DNA of 64,000 bases from Vulcanococcus sp. Its GTDB lineage: Bacteria > Cyanobacteriota > Cyanobacteriia > PCC-6307 > Cyanobiaceae. Location: contig JAHUZV010000020.1 of the NCBI GenBank assembly GCA_019264575.1, forward strand, positions 1 to 64,000, written 5' to 3'. Made by a program: the position numbers and the translations under genes. The notes beneath the pieces were generated by a model that did no database searches, was not told the DNA's origin, and worked only from the letters and a program-made list of their open reading frames with translations. This document shows positions 28,425 through 38,853 of this stretch, piece by piece (position 1 is the first letter of the stretch; every line of letters begins with the position of its first letter).

Positions 28425-28489
28425 TTCGGTTGGCCCGATCGGCGTGCACAGCTGAGCTGCATAGCTTGCTCGCAATCGCACCGGCAGCC

Positions 28490-28678
28490 ATGCCTCCCGA
28501 GTTCGCCCAGCAGATCCAGCAGCTGTTTGCCCGCCAGATGGCGGTGGCCTTCCTTGAGCACTGCGCGCAGCTTCCGGCTCCTGTGAGCCTGGTGAACGCT
28601 CGCATCGATGAGTTAGCCGCGGGCCCACTGGCGGTGGAAGCCTGCGCGCTCGAAGCAGAATTCCTGCTGGAGCCCTAG
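28490..28678 (+). CDS. Small hypothetical protein, 62 aa
   Basis: 62 aa from ATG 28490, [18 protein letters not shown] at the start, predicted almost wholly alpha-helical with no membrane segment and two cysteines. The stop overlaps the convergent lipA stop by 4 bases, the tight packing seen at other convergent junctions in this window, which supports it being real. The longer open frame in the same phase is the out-of-frame shadow of gltS. I recognise no family. Confidence 0.5.
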   Translation: MPPEFAQQIQQLFARQMAVAFLEHCAQLPAPVSLVNARIDELAAGPLAVEACALEAEFLLEP

Positions 28679-29544
28679 CGGGGGTGCTGCGCCATCAGCC
28701 GCTGCACCTCGCCGGCGTGGTAGCTGCTGCGGGTGAGCGGGGTGCTCACCACTTGCAGGAACCCCAGCTCCTGCTCGCCATGGCGGCGGAACGCCTCAAA
28801 TTGCTCCGGCGTCACGAAGCGATCCACCGGTAGGTGTTTGGGCCCGGGTGAGAGGTATTGGCCGATGGTCACGATGTCGACCTGATGGCGGCGCAGATCG
28901 GCCAACACCTCCAGCACCTCCGCATCACTTTCACCCAGACCCACCATCAGGCCTGACTTGCTGTAGGCCTTGGGCCAGCCCTGGCGTACACGCTGCAGTA
29001 GCTCCAGCGAACGCTCGTAGATCCCTTGGGGCCGGGCCTTTTTGTAGAGCCGCGGCACGGTTTCGATGTTGTGGTTAAGCACGTGGGGCGCGGCGTCCAT
29101 CACCACGGCCAGGGCGTCCCAGTTGCCGCAGAAATCCGGGATCAGGAGCTCGATCGTGGTGAGCGGCGAGCGCTGCTTCACCTGCTCGATGCAAGCCACA
29201 AATTGGCTGGCGCCGCCATCGGCCAGGTCGTCGCGGTTCACCGAGGTGATCACCACATGCTTCAGGCCCAGGCGGGCGACCGCCTCGCCCAGCCGTTCGG
29301 GTTCGGTGGGATCCAGGGCTCGAACGCTCTTGTCGAAGTCGATGTCGCAGTAGGGGCAGGCGCGGGTGCAGCCCGGCCCCATTATCAAAAAGGTTGCGGT
29401 GCCGCCGGCGAAGCACTCGCCGATGTTCGGGCAGCTGGCCTCCTGACACACCGTGTTGAGCTTGAGATCCAGCAGCAGATCGGCCACTTCGCCGATGCGC
29501 TCCCGCTGGGGAGCTTTCACACGCAGCCAGTCGGGTTTGAGCAC
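28675..29544 (-). CDS. lipA: Lipoyl synthase
   Basis: 289 aa. The auxiliary cluster motif C-x4-C-x5-C is C33, C38, C44 and the radical-SAM motif is C59, C63, C66 (CTRACPYC). The C-terminal R-S-S-Y ligand motif ([10 protein letters not shown]) is intact. LipA inserts two sulfurs into the octanoyl chain of lipoyl carrier proteins. Cyanobacteria often carry two lipA genes; a second one may be outside the window. Confidence 0.96.
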   Translation of the reverse strand: MLKPDWLRVKAPQRERIGEVADLLLDLKLNTVCQEASCPNIGECFAGGTATFLIMGPGCTRACPYCDIDFDKSVRALDPTEPERLGEAVARLGLKHVVITSVNRDDLADGGASQFVACIEQVKQRSPLTTIELLIPDFCGNWDALAVVMDAAPHVLNHNIETVPRLYKKARPQGIYERSLELLQRVRQGWPKAYSKSGLMVGLGESDAEVLEVLADLRRHQVDIVTIGQYLSPGPKHLPVDRFVTPEQFEAFRRHGEQELGFLQVVSTPLTRSSYHAGEVQRLMAQHPR

Positions 29545-29656
29545 AGCGCCACTTCCGCCCGCAGGCGCAGATCAGCCTGCAACTCTAGAAACCGGAGTAG
29601 CAGGGTTCAGGCCCCCAGAACCCTTGCCGGAGGGCCATCTCCTACACTCCCGGCAT

Positions 29657-29730
29657 CGGGATGTAGCGCAGCTTGGTAGCGCACTTCGTTCGGGACGAAG
29701 GGGCCGCAGGTTCGAATCCTGTCATCCCGA
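29657..29730 (+). tRNA. tRNA-Pro (anticodon CGG)
   Basis: 74 nt cloverleaf. The acceptor stem CGGGATG pairs with CATCCCG, followed by discriminator A at 29730. The anticodon stem CTTCG/CGAAG encloses the loop TTCGGGA, giving anticodon CGG at 29691-29693. The T arm is GCAGG-TTCGAAT-CCTGT. CCA is not encoded. Confidence 0.95.
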
Positions 29731-29733
29731 CTT

Positions 29734-31512
29734 TCAGCTGAGTTCGGCGCCGGGGTAGCCCCTGGGGGTCACCATGCGGCCGCCTTCCACGCGGCTGCTG
29801 CTGTTGCCGATCAGCACCAGGGTGAGCATGTCCACCTGGTGGATGGGCAACGTGGCCAGCTCGTGCAGGCTCACGGTTTCTTCTTCGCGGCCCAACTGGC
29901 GAGCCAGCACCACCGGCGTGTGGGGCGGCCGATGCTCCAGCAGCAGCTCCTGCGCCCGGCCCAGCTGCCAGTCGCGCCCTTTGGAGCGCGGGTTGTAGAG
30001 CGCCACCACGAAATCGCCTGCCGCTGCGCCCTGCAGCCGCCGCTCGATCACCTCCCAGGGGGTGAGCCGATCGCTGAGGCTCACGGTGCAGAAATCGTGC
30101 ATGAGCGGTGCGCCGGCACGGGCCGCCGCCAGCTGCAGCGCGGAAATCCCCGGATGCACCTGGAAGGCTGGGCGATCCTGCTCTTCCAGGCTCATCCACT
30201 GCTCCAGCGCCAGCCCGGCCATGCCGTAGATGCCGCTGTCGCCCGACGACACCAGCGCCACCGTGAGCCCTTGGCAAGCCAGCTCCAGCGCTTCACGGCA
30301 GCGCTCGCGCTCCTGGGTGAGTTGTCCGTCGCTGCGCAACTGATCGGGCCTGCGCAGCGGCTCCAGCAGATCGAGGTAGAGGCCGTAGCCCACCCACACG
30401 CTGCTGGCGGCCAGGGCCGCGCGCGCATCGGGGGTGAGCAGCGACAGGCTGCCAGGGCCGCTGCCGATCAGGTGCAGGCAACCCCGCTGCGGCGCCCATT
30501 GCACAGCCGCCTGGGCGATGGCCGCTGTTGCTGCGCCCTGCTCCCCGCCCTGGGCGCGTTCAATGCGTTTCTGTGTGCGCAGCCTCGCTTGCGGCCCTGC
30601 GGCCAGCAGTGAGGCCGCTTCAGCCACACTGGCGGTGCCCAGCTCGGCCTCCACCACCGCTGATGGATTCGGCACTTCTACGGCGCTCAACGCGCTGCTG
30701 CTGAAACAGCGCAGGGGCCAACCGTGCTCTGCGGCCAGTTGCAGCAGGGCCGGTTCATCGGCTTTGCGATCGGCACTGGCGAGGCCGGCCACGGCTTCTG
30801 GGGCTAGCCCTTCCGCGGCCAGGCTCTCCTCTAGGCAGCGCTGCAGCAGGGTGAAGCTGGTGCCGCGTTCACAGCCCATACCCACCCACAGGGCCGGCGG
30901 ATGCCAGCGGCAGTGCGTGCTCCGCTCCACGCCCACGCTGAGCAGGCTGCCGCTGCTGCTGTGCTCCGGCAGGCCTGGCAACTGCAGCCAGCGGCCATTG
31001 CCGCTTTGGTGCTCCAGCTGCAGCGCTTCACCGCGGGCTGCCGCTTTCATCAGCGCATCCCAGTCGCCGGGGCCGCGGCGCCAGCCCCAGGGGGCGCCGA
31101 AGGCATCCAGGGCGAGGCGGCCGCTGGTGGCGCTGGCCCCAGTGATCACGGCCTCCCCGCCCAGCAACGCCGCTACGGCACGGGCCAACGCCTCGGCACC
31201 GGCGCCATGGCCGCCCAGCAGCGGGATGGCAAACCGGCCCTGCGGGTCGGCCACAACCACGGCTGGGTCGTGCTGCTTGTCTTGCAGTAGCGGCGCGATC
31301 AGCCGCGTGATCGCACCGCAGGCGCCGATGGCAATGAAGGCCCGGCTGCGCGGCCATTCGCTGGCCAGAAACCCTTGCAAATCACCGGTGTGCCAGGCCT
31401 CACCATCGGCAGGGCTGGCGATGCGATCGATCAGGCCGCGCTCCAGCAGCTGACGCAGCAGGGGCAGGGCGTGGTGACTGAGGGACAGACCCCAGCTCAG
31501 GCGTTCACTCAT
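29734..31512 (-). CDS. cobJ: CbiG-CobJ fusion: cobalamin biosynthesis protein / precorrin-3B C17-methyltransferase
   Basis: 592 aa. The N-terminal ~330 residues are CbiG-like (FIAIGACGAITRLIAPLL, VITGASATSG, a C-terminal GMGCERGTS segment of the CbiG domain). A SAM-dependent tetrapyrrole methylase follows from about residue 345 (LHLIGSGPGSLSLLTPDA, SSGDSGIYGMAGL, PGISALQLAAARAG), the CobJ/CbiH ring-contracting methyltransferase. The fusion joins two successive steps of corrin ring contraction and opening and is common in cyanobacteria. It overlaps the lipoprotein gene by 4 bases and ends just after tRNA-Pro. Confidence 0.93.
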   Translation of the reverse strand: MSERLSWGLSLSHHALPLLRQLLERGLIDRIASPADGEAWHTGDLQGFLASEWPRSRAFIAIGACGAITRLIAPLLQDKQHDPAVVVADPQGRFAIPLLGGHGAGAEALARAVAALLGGEAVITGASATSGRLALDAFGAPWGWRRGPGDWDALMKAAARGEALQLEHQSGNGRWLQLPGLPEHSSSGSLLSVGVERSTHCRWHPPALWVGMGCERGTSFTLLQRCLEESLAAEGLAPEAVAGLASADRKADEPALLQLAAEHGWPLRCFSSSALSAVEVPNPSAVVEAELGTASVAEAASLLAAGPQARLRTQKRIERAQGGEQGAATAAIAQAAVQWAPQRGCLHLIGSGPGSLSLLTPDARAALAASSVWVGYGLYLDLLEPLRRPDQLRSDGQLTQERERCREALELACQGLTVALVSSGDSGIYGMAGLALEQWMSLEEQDRPAFQVHPGISALQLAAARAGAPLMHDFCTVSLSDRLTPWEVIERRLQGAAAGDFVVALYNPRSKGRDWQLGRAQELLLEHRPPHTPVVLARQLGREEETVSLHELATLPIHQVDMLTLVLIGNSSSRVEGGRMVTPRGYPGAELS

Positions 31513-32951
31513 CCCCCCAGCTTCTCCCGCAGCCCGGCCAGAGGGCCGCGCGGGGAGGGCTTCAGCAATTCACCGTCGGCATTCACCTGGTCGCGGGCTG
31601 AGCCGGTGAGGCTGGTTTGCGGTGCCAGGCGCTCCGCCGGCGCCGGTTGCGCAAGAGCCGCGGATGGGGCGTTGGCGGGGGCTTGGGGTTCGGGAGGCGC
31701 TGCTTCAGCAGAGGCATCTGGCTCCACTGAAGGAGTGGGTGCTTCGGGTGCTGGATTCGCGATCACCGGATTGTTCGCCTCGGAGCTGGTCTCGCCGGCT
31801 GGGGGCATGGCTGCGCTGGCTGGCTCGGGGCTGGGTTCAGGTGCGCTGCTGGGCTCAAGCGCAGCCGGCGGCACAGTTGGTGTTGGTGGCTCAGGCTCAG
31901 CCGGCGGCTCCGGTTCGGCCTTGGGCTGACTGGGTGCTGTGCTTTCGGGCTCTTGGCTGGGTGCACTCGGCTGGGGGGTGGTGTATGGCGCCTTGGGTTC
32001 CGGAGCCGCTGTGGCTTCGGGCTCAGGCTCAGCTTCAGTAATGGGCTGCTCGCCGCTCAGCAGGGCCAGATCCGTGGGGGACAGCCGAGTGCGCAGCCAG
32101 GCGGGTTGAGGGCCTGAGCCGCCGATCACCACCTCGCGCACCACGCTGTTGAAGGGCGGATTGAGTGGATCGCCGCGCCCATCCAGCAGCTCCAGCTGCA
32201 CCGCATTGCTGCCGCGCTTGAAGCCCTTCAGCCAGAGGGGTGTCTGCCGGTCCACCAGGAAGCTGTCGCCATTCACGCTGATGCGCAGGCGCCAGCGGGC
32301 GTCATTACCGCGCAGGTTCTGCAGGGGGGCATCCAGCAAGAGCCAGTCGATCAGCACAGGCTCCATCGCCTGTTGGGCATCAGGGCTCGCCGCAATCAGC
32401 TGGGCACTGCCGCTGGCCGGCAGTTCGGCGGCGTTGCGGGCCACGCGATGCACGCGGATTTGGGTGCTGGCGCCGGGAGCCTTCACCGCTTCTCCCCAGG
32501 GCCGGGCGGCATACACGGTGATGCGGTGGCTGCCCGGGCGTAGATCGGGCAGCGCCACGGCGGAGGCGGCTTCGAGGCTGGTGATCCGGATCGGTGCTTG
32601 ATCGTCGAGCTGCACCACCAGATGGGGGCCAAGCCCCAACGCGCCGGCATCGCTCAACGGCCAATCGCTCACCTGCAGCTTCAGGGTCCAAGGCCCAGCG
32701 GGCAGCAGGGCGTTGTCTTGGGGGGCAAGCACACGCACCTGCGGTGCGCGCTCATTCAGACGTTCATTCAGTTGCTGCACCGCACCGGGGGGCGCCACTT
32801 CCTGCAGGGCGCCTGCCGGGGGAGTGGCACTCAGGCTGCTGGGGCTCACCGCGGCTGCACCGGGGCCGGCCTTGCTGCCGCAGCCTCCACTCACCACCGT
32901 GAGCACCACCAGCACCAGGGCCACAAGCGCCCGCCGCGGTGCCGCCAGCAT
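31509..32951 (-). CDS. Proline/glutamate-rich predicted lipoprotein
   Basis: 480 aa from ATG 32951, chosen because it gives a signal peptide with positively charged start and a lipobox ending in VSGGC. About residues 30-310 form a beta-rich region with two repeated segments resembling Ig-like or glucan-binding sandwich folds (VRVLAPQDNALLPAG and related). The remainder is low-complexity, dominated by P, E, A and S, and looks like a cell-wall-spanning spacer. It shares a 4-base overlap with the CbiG-CobJ gene. Function unknown. An anchored envelope protein is the best description (inference). Confidence 0.65.
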   Translation of the reverse strand: MLAAPRRALVALVLVVLTVVSGGCGSKAGPGAAAVSPSSLSATPPAGALQEVAPPGAVQQLNERLNERAPQVRVLAPQDNALLPAGPWTLKLQVSDWPLSDAGALGLGPHLVVQLDDQAPIRITSLEAASAVALPDLRPGSHRITVYAARPWGEAVKAPGASTQIRVHRVARNAAELPASGSAQLIAASPDAQQAMEPVLIDWLLLDAPLQNLRGNDARWRLRISVNGDSFLVDRQTPLWLKGFKRGSNAVQLELLDGRGDPLNPPFNSVVREVVIGGSGPQPAWLRTRLSPTDLALLSGEQPITEAEPEPEATAAPEPKAPYTTPQPSAPSQEPESTAPSQPKAEPEPPAEPEPPTPTVPPAALEPSSAPEPSPEPASAAMPPAGETSSEANNPVIANPAPEAPTPSVEPDASAEAAPPEPQAPANAPSAALAQPAPAERLAPQTSLTGSARDQVNADGELLKPSPRGPLAGLREKLGG

Positions 32952-33418
32952 GTTGCTTCCTCCCGATGCTCGTGTGGAGCTTGATTGCCACATTCTGCAG
33001 GGTTGCGGACAACAACCCGGCACGCAAGTGGAGATTGCTAACAAGAAAGAGGCGCTAATTAATCGCTGTTGCCTACAAAAACTGCGCGAACACGCGTTTT
33101 TTCGCTGATGTTTTGCATCCGCGAGAGCTCAGTCCCTGACTGGCCCGGCTCCGGATTGAACCTTTGTAACTGCCGGGCCAAAGGGCTCGGAATTCACTTT
33201 TATACTTCCGCCAGCGGTCCCCTTTCTGGGGCCCAAGCGCCAGTCATGAAAAGGGGTTTCGGCTTCGGCCTTGCTTCCTGTTCATGCCTGCGCCCATGGG
33301 TGAACGCGGTTTTCCGCTGTGCCTGTGGCTCCACTGACCTCCCGCCTCCGACTCGTTCGGTGCGTCAGGTCGGAAGGGTGGACCTCCACCTCGATCCCGT
33401 CCCTCGAGGAACGTCTCG
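32952..33418 (+). promoter_or_regulatory. psaAB upstream region with -10 box at 33201-33206
   Basis: 467 bases with no supportable gene. TATACT at 33201-33206 is a good -10 element; no strong -35 precedes it at 17 bases. About 35 bases upstream, read on the minus strand, lies GTTACAAA (in 33163-33172), which matches one half of the HLR1 site bound by RpaB in other cyanobacteria; the second half-site is poor. A leader of roughly 205 bases would separate the start of transcription from psaA. Confidence 0.5.
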
Positions 33419-35722
33419 ATGACCATCAGCCCACCAGAGCGTGGGAAAACGGCGAAAGCCCAGGTCGACCGGGTGAACAACCCGGCCACCTTCGAACTGT
33501 TCGGCAAGCCCGGCCATTTCGATCGCAGCCTCGCCAAAGGTCCCAAAACCACCACGTGGGTTTGGAACCTCCACGCCAACGCTCACGACTTCGACAGCCA
33601 CACCAGTGATCTCGAAGAGGTCAGCCGGAAGATCTTTTCGGCCCACTTCGGTCACCTGGCCGTCATCTTCATCTGGCTGAGCGGTGCCTTCTTCCACGGC
33701 GCTCGCTTCTCCAACTACTCCGGCTGGCTGGCCGACCCCACGCACGTGAAACCCAGTGCGCAGGTGGTTTGGCCCGTGTTCGGCCAGGAAATCCTTAATG
33801 GCGATGTGGGTGCCGGCTTCCACGGCATTCAGATCACCTCCGGCCTCTTCCATGTGTGGCGGGCCTGGGGCATCACCAACGAAACGCAGCTGATGGCCCT
33901 GGCCATCGGTGCGCTGGTGATGGCCGGCTTGATGCTCAATGCCGGCGTTTTCCACTACCACAAGGCAGCTCCCAAGCTCGAGTGGTTCCAGAACGTTGAG
34001 TCGATGCTCAACCACCATCTGGCCGGTCTGCTTGGTCTGGGCTCCCTCTCCTGGGCTGGACACCTGATCCATGTGTCCCTGCCCACCACCGCGCTGATGG
34101 ATGCCATCGACGCCGGCAAGCCGCTGGCGCTGAACGGCAAGACCATCGCCACCTATGCAGACATCCCTCTGCCCCACGAGTTCCTTAACCAGGACCTCAT
34201 CGCCCAGCTGTTCCCCGGTTTCGGTGCAGGCATCAATGCCTTCTTCACCGGCAACTGGGCCGCTTACAGCGATTTCCTCACCTTTAAAGGTGGTCTGAAT
34301 CCTGTAACCGGCAGCCTGTGGATGAGCGATATCGCTCACCACCACCTGGCGATTGCGGTGCTGTTCATCGTGGCCGGTCACATGTACCGGACCAACTGGG
34401 GCATCGGTCACAGCATCAAGGAGATCCTCGAGGGCCAGAAGGGCGACCCCCTGCTGTTCCCCGCCTCCAACGGTCATGACGGTCTCTACGAGTTCATGAC
34501 CACCAGCTGGCACGCTCAGCTGGCTGTGAACCTGGCTCTGCTGGGCTCGCTGAGCATCATCGTGGCTCAGCACATGTATGCGATGCCTCCGTATCCCTAC
34601 ATCGGCATCGACTACCCCACCCAGCTGTCGATCTTCACCCACCACACCTGGATCGGTGGCTTCCTGATCGTTGGTGCCGGCGCCCACGCCGCCATCGCGA
34701 TGATCCGCGACTACGACCCCGCCAAGCACGTGGACAACGTGCTCGACCGGGTGCTCAAGGCTCGCGATGCCCTGATCAGCCACCTCAACTGGGTGTGCAT
34801 CTGGCTCGGCTTCCACAGCTTCGGCCTCTACATCCACAACGACACCATGCGTGCCCTGGGTCGTCCCCAGGACATGTTCAGCGACTCCGCCATTGCCCTG
34901 AAGCCCGTCTTCGCGCAGTGGATTCAGGGTCTGCACGCTGCTGCTGCCGGTAGCACCGCTCCCAACGCCCTCGCCGGCGTGAGCGAAGTGTTCAACGGCA
35001 CTGTGGTGGCTGTGGGTGGCAAGGTGGCCGCCGGTCCGATCCCCCTGGGAACGGCCGACTTCATGGTCCACCACATTCACGCCTTCACGATTCACGTGAC
35101 GGTGCTGATCCTGCTGAAGGGTGTTCTGTATGCCCGCAGCAGCCGCCTGGTTCCCGACAAAGCGAACCTCGGCTTCCGCTTCCCCTGCGACGGCCCCGGC
35201 CGTGGCGGTACCTGCCAGGTTTCGGCTTGGGACCACGTGTTCCTGGGCCTGTTCTGGATGTACAACTCCCTGTCGATCGTCATCTTCCACTTCTCCTGGA
35301 AGATGCAGAGCGACGTGTGGGGCACCGTCAACGCTGACGGAACCGTGTCTCACATCACCAACGGCAACTTCGCCAACAGCGCCATCACGATCAACGGCTG
35401 GCTGCGTGACTTCCTGTGGGCTCAGGCCGCACAGGTGATCAACAGCTATGGCTCTGCCACCAGTGCCTACGGTCTGATGTTCCTGGGTGCCCACTTCGTC
35501 TGGGCGTTCAGCCTGATGTTCCTGTTCAGTGGCCGCGGCTACTGGCAAGAGCTGATTGAGTCCATCGTCTGGGCTCACAACAAGCTGAAGGTTGCTCCCG
35601 CCATTCAGCCGCGGGCGCTCTCCATCACCCAGGGTCGTGCCGTCGGTGTTGCCCACTATCTGCTGGGCGGCATCGCGACCACCTGGTCGTTCTTCCTGGC
35701 CCGCATCATTGCGGTCGGCTGA
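33419..35722 (+). CDS. psaA: Photosystem I P700 chlorophyll a apoprotein A1
   Basis: 767 aa, the usual length for the family. It begins [19 protein letters not shown] and has eleven transmembrane helices. The F-x cluster ligands are C590 and C599 in [12 protein letters not shown]. PsaA pairs with PsaB to hold P700, A0, A1 and the 4Fe-4S centre Fx in the thylakoid. It is followed 19 bases later by psaB. Confidence 0.99.
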   Translation: MTISPPERGKTAKAQVDRVNNPATFELFGKPGHFDRSLAKGPKTTTWVWNLHANAHDFDSHTSDLEEVSRKIFSAHFGHLAVIFIWLSGAFFHGARFSNYSGWLADPTHVKPSAQVVWPVFGQEILNGDVGAGFHGIQITSGLFHVWRAWGITNETQLMALAIGALVMAGLMLNAGVFHYHKAAPKLEWFQNVESMLNHHLAGLLGLGSLSWAGHLIHVSLPTTALMDAIDAGKPLALNGKTIATYADIPLPHEFLNQDLIAQLFPGFGAGINAFFTGNWAAYSDFLTFKGGLNPVTGSLWMSDIAHHHLAIAVLFIVAGHMYRTNWGIGHSIKEILEGQKGDPLLFPASNGHDGLYEFMTTSWHAQLAVNLALLGSLSIIVAQHMYAMPPYPYIGIDYPTQLSIFTHHTWIGGFLIVGAGAHAAIAMIRDYDPAKHVDNVLDRVLKARDALISHLNWVCIWLGFHSFGLYIHNDTMRALGRPQDMFSDSAIALKPVFAQWIQGLHAAAAGSTAPNALAGVSEVFNGTVVAVGGKVAAGPIPLGTADFMVHHIHAFTIHVTVLILLKGVLYARSSRLVPDKANLGFRFPCDGPGRGGTCQVSAWDHVFLGLFWMYNSLSIVIFHFSWKMQSDVWGTVNADGTVSHITNGNFANSAITINGWLRDFLWAQAAQVINSYGSATSAYGLMFLGAHFVWAFSLMFLFSGRGYWQELIESIVWAHNKLKVAPAIQPRALSITQGRAVGVAHYLLGGIATTWSFFLARIIAVG

Positions 35723-35741
35723 CCTCTCCTGACCTTTCCCA

Positions 35742-37952
35742 ATGGCAACGAAATTTCCTTCGTTCAGCCAGGGTCTGGCACAGGACCCGACAACCCGTCG
35801 TATTTGGTACGGGATCGCCACGGCTCACGACTTCGAGAGCCATGACGGAATGACGGAGGAAAAGCTTTATCAAAAGCTTTTCTCCACTCACTTCGGTCAC
35901 CTCGCGATCATCGGCCTCTGGGTTTCGGGCAACCTGTTCCACGTCGCCTGGCAGGGCAACTTCGAGCAGTGGGTCGCCGATCCTCTGCATGTCCGTCCCA
36001 TCGCTCACGCGATCTGGGATCCCCACTTCGGCCAGGGCGCCATCACAGCCTTCACCCAGGCTGGCGCCTCCTCCCCGGTGAACATTGCGTACTCCGGCGT
36101 GTACCACTGGTGGTACACCATCGGCATGCGCACCAACGCCGAGCTGTACCAGGGTTCCATCTTCATGATGATCCTGTCGGCCTGGGCTCTGTTCGCTGGC
36201 TGGCTGCACCTGCAGCCCAAGTTCCGGCCTTCCCTGGCCTGGTTCAAGAACGCTGAATCCCGCCTGAACCACCACCTCGCGGTGCTGTTCGGCTTCAGCT
36301 CCATCGCTTGGGCCGGTCACCTCGTGCACGTGGCGATTCCTGAATCGCGCGGTCAGCACGTGGGTTGGGACAACTTCCTCAACGTGCTGCCTCACCCCGC
36401 CGGTCTGGCTCCGTTCTTCACCGGTAACTGGGGCGTTTACGCCGCGAACCCCGACACCGCCTATCAGGTGTTCGGTACTTCAGAAGGCGCAGGCACCGCG
36501 ATCCTCACCTTCCTGGGTGGTTTCCATCCTCAGAGTGAGGCCCTCTGGCTCACCGACATTGCCCATCACCACCTGGCGATCGGCTGTCTGTTTGTGATTG
36601 CCGGCCACATGTACCGGACCAACTTCGGTATCGGCCACTCGATCCGCGAGATCCTCGAAGCCCACAACCCGCCCAAGGGCACCCCTGGTGACCTCGGCGC
36701 TGGCCACAAGGGTCTCTACGACACCATCAACAACTCGCTCCACTTCCAGCTCGGTCTGGCCCTGGCTTCCCTGGGCGTTGTGACCAGCCTGGTGGCGCAG
36801 CACATGTATTCGATGCCGTCCTACGCGTTCATCGCCAAGGACTACACGACACAAGCTGCCCTCTACACCCACCACCAGTACATCGCCATCTTCCTGATGT
36901 GCGGTGCCTTCGCTCACGGTGCGATCTTCTTCATCCGTGACTACGACCCCGAAGCCAACAAGGACAACGTCCTGGCTCGGATGCTCGAGCACAAAGAAGC
37001 GATCATCAGCCATCTGAGCTGGGTCTCCCTGTTCCTCGGTTTCCACACCCTGGGCCTCTACGTCCACAACGACGTAGTGGTTGCCTTCGGTACTCCCGAA
37101 AAGCAGATCCTGGTGGAGCCCGTGTTTGCCCAGTTCGTGCAGGCTGCCTCCGGCAAGGCCATGTACGGCTTCGATGTGCTCCTCTCCAATGGCGCTAGCG
37201 CCGCTAGCAATGCCAGCGCTGCCTACATGGGCGGTTGGATGGATGCCATCAACGACGGCGGCAACGATCTGTTCCTGCAGATCGGCCCTGGTGACTTCCT
37301 GGTGCACCACGCCATCGCCCTGGGTCTGCACACCACCACCCTGATCCTTGTGAAGGGTGCTCTGGATGCCCGTGGCTCCAAGCTGATGCCCGACAAGAAG
37401 GACTTCGGCTACTCCTTCCCCTGCGACGGCCCCGGCCGTGGCGGCACCTGCGACATCAGTGCCTGGGACGCCTTCTATCTGGCTGTCTTCTGGGCCCTGA
37501 ACACCGTGGGCTGGCTCACCTTCTACTGGCACTGGAAGCACCTCGCCATCTGGCAGGGCAACGTGGCTCAGTTCAACGAATCCAGCACCTATCTGATGGG
37601 CTGGTTCCGCGACTACCTGTGGCTCAACTCCTCTCAGCTGATCAACGGTTACAACCCGTATGGCAGCAACAACCTCGCCGTCTGGGCCTGGATGTTCCTG
37701 TTCGGTCACCTGATCTGGGCCACCGGCTTCATGTTCCTGATCTCCTGGCGCGGTTACTGGCAGGAACTGATCGAGACCATCGTCTGGGCTCACCAGCGCA
37801 CCCCGCTCGCCAACCTGGTGGGCTGGCGCGACAAGCCCGTGGCTCTCTCGATCGTTCAGGCCCGTGTGGTTGGTCTGGCTCACTTCACCGTGGGCTACTT
37901 CGTGACCTACGCCGCCTTCCTGATCGCCTCCACTTCCGGCAAGTTCGGTTGA
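35742..37952 (+). CDS. psaB: Photosystem I P700 chlorophyll a apoprotein A2
   Basis: 736 aa, beginning [16 protein letters not shown]. The second pair of Fx ligands is C561 and C570, in the same [10 protein letters not shown] context as in PsaA. It is cotranscribed with psaA. An insertion of small and polar residues around residue 490 ([13 protein letters not shown]) lies in a lumenal loop where sequences vary among cyanobacteria. Confidence 0.99.
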   Translation: MATKFPSFSQGLAQDPTTRRIWYGIATAHDFESHDGMTEEKLYQKLFSTHFGHLAIIGLWVSGNLFHVAWQGNFEQWVADPLHVRPIAHAIWDPHFGQGAITAFTQAGASSPVNIAYSGVYHWWYTIGMRTNAELYQGSIFMMILSAWALFAGWLHLQPKFRPSLAWFKNAESRLNHHLAVLFGFSSIAWAGHLVHVAIPESRGQHVGWDNFLNVLPHPAGLAPFFTGNWGVYAANPDTAYQVFGTSEGAGTAILTFLGGFHPQSEALWLTDIAHHHLAIGCLFVIAGHMYRTNFGIGHSIREILEAHNPPKGTPGDLGAGHKGLYDTINNSLHFQLGLALASLGVVTSLVAQHMYSMPSYAFIAKDYTTQAALYTHHQYIAIFLMCGAFAHGAIFFIRDYDPEANKDNVLARMLEHKEAIISHLSWVSLFLGFHTLGLYVHNDVVVAFGTPEKQILVEPVFAQFVQAASGKAMYGFDVLLSNGASAASNASAAYMGGWMDAINDGGNDLFLQIGPGDFLVHHAIALGLHTTTLILVKGALDARGSKLMPDKKDFGYSFPCDGPGRGGTCDISAWDAFYLAVFWALNTVGWLTFYWHWKHLAIWQGNVAQFNESSTYLMGWFRDYLWLNSSQLINGYNPYGSNNLAVWAWMFLFGHLIWATGFMFLISWRGYWQELIETIVWAHQRTPLANLVGWRDKPVALSIVQARVVGLAHFTVGYFVTYAAFLIASTSGKFG

Positions 37953-37956
37953 TCCC

Positions 37957-37978
37957 AAGCGGCTGCTTGCAGCCGCTT
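37957..37978 (+). terminator. Hairpin directly after psaB
   Basis: A 9-bp perfect stem AAGCGGCTG / CAGCCGCTT with a 4-base loop starts 5 bases after the psaB stop. The tail (TTTCTCTC) is only partly U-rich, so it may protect the 3' end rather than terminate. Confidence 0.6.
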
Positions 37979-38013
37979 TCTCTCACCTCTTGCCCCCTTC
38001 GAGGGACGACAGC

Positions 38014-38041
38014 AGCCTCCGGTTTCGGCCGGGGGCTTTTT
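38014..38041 (+). terminator. Rho-independent terminator of psaAB
   Basis: Stem AGCCTCCGG / CCGGGGGCT with one G-T pair and a 6-base loop, followed by a run of five T. This is the stronger of two hairpins behind psaB. Confidence 0.8.
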
Positions 38042-38067
38042 CGTGTGGTGTTGCCGCCTGTTGTTCC

Positions 38068-38232
38068 TTAGCCGTCGCTAGGCCTGCCGGCCAGCAGCCA
38101 GGCGGCAACGCCCAGCGCCAGCCAGGGCAGCAGTTTCAGCTCGAGCAGATCACTGCTCGCCTGCACAGCGGGCTCGAGCAGCCAATGGTTGAACCCCAGT
38201 AGCGCTGCAATCAGCAGGATCAGGGCTGTCAT
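38068..38232 (-). CDS. Small membrane protein, 54 aa
   Basis: 54 aa from ATG 38232, which overlaps the stop of the Sua5-like gene by 4 bases (ATGA). Two hydrophobic stretches (residues about 2-20 and 32-48) with a short polar turn suggest a two-pass membrane hairpin. No family recognised. Translational coupling to the upstream gene supports expression. Confidence 0.55.
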   Translation of the reverse strand: MTALILLIAALLGFNHWLLEPAVQASSDLLELKLLPWLALGVAAWLLAGRPSDG

Positions 38233-38834
38233 GCCGTAGCGCCGTTGGCGGTTAGCTCTGGCGGCATCACAGCACCGGCCCGCAGCAGTTTCCAGCCACC
38301 TTCCGGCAGCCACTCGATCACGGTGCTGCCCTGTCCTGAGGGCTTTGGCCAGGGCACTGGGCTCAGCTGGGCCACCTGCGGAAAGCGTTCAGCGGCTTCG
38401 TGGTGATCGAGGCAGGCCGCCTCGCCGGAGCGGTTGGCGCTGGTGGTAGCCAGCGGACCGCTCAGGGCGAGCAGCTCCAGGGCAGTTGGGCATGCGGGTA
38501 GCCGTAAGCCGAGGGTGGTGCCGCCCGGGTTGAGCTGCTCCAGCCAGGCTCCCTGCGCAGGCAGCACCAGGGTGAGGGCCCCTGGCCAGTAGCGCTCGGC
38601 CATGCTCTGCCAGGCCGGTTCGATCGGGCGCCCGAGGCAGTGGAGCAGTGCTTCGGCTGTGGCCGCCATCAGGATCACGGGCTTGTGGCGAGGCCGCTGC
38701 TTGAGCTCCCAGAGCAGGTTGGCCGCTTCCGGTCGGCTGGCCAGGGCTGGAAGGGTGTCAGTGGGAAAGATGGCGGCTTCGCCGGCCTGAAGCCGTGCGG
38801 CAAGCGCGCTTGGGCTGCAGGTTTGGCTTGGCAT
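38229..38834 (-). CDS. Sua5/YciO/YrdC-type threonylcarbamoyl-AMP synthase family protein
   Basis: 201 aa from ATG 38834. The YrdC fold is seen in AAIFPTDTLPALASRPE, KQRPRHKPVILM, RYWPGALTLVLP and GPLATTSANRSGE. The family makes threonylcarbamoyl-AMP for the universal tRNA t6A modification; some YciO-type members have no proven role. It lacks the extra Sua5 domain. It starts just after prmC, giving the order prmC-yrdC-small membrane protein. Confidence 0.9.
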   Translation of the reverse strand: MPSQTCSPSALAARLQAGEAAIFPTDTLPALASRPEAANLLWELKQRPRHKPVILMAATAEALLHCLGRPIEPAWQSMAERYWPGALTLVLPAQGAWLEQLNPGGTTLGLRLPACPTALELLALSGPLATTSANRSGEAACLDHHEAAERFPQVAQLSPVPWPKPSGQGSTVIEWLPEGGWKLLRAGAVMPPELTANGATA

Positions 38835-38853
38835 GGCGGCGTGAGGTGTTGGT

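Noticed and set aside
28364..28430. CGGTTCGGTT-like repeats as a CRISPR or tandem repeat
   Set aside because: The units are short, irregular and few, with no spacer structure; they look like part of a hairpin-rich 3' region.
33365..35821. 818-aa open frame antisense to psaA, and similar long antisense frames over psaB, gltS, tuf and rpsJ
   Set aside because: They are exact shadows of highly biased, GC-rich coding sequence, show no family resemblance, and consist of low-complexity V/H/G/E-rich sequence.
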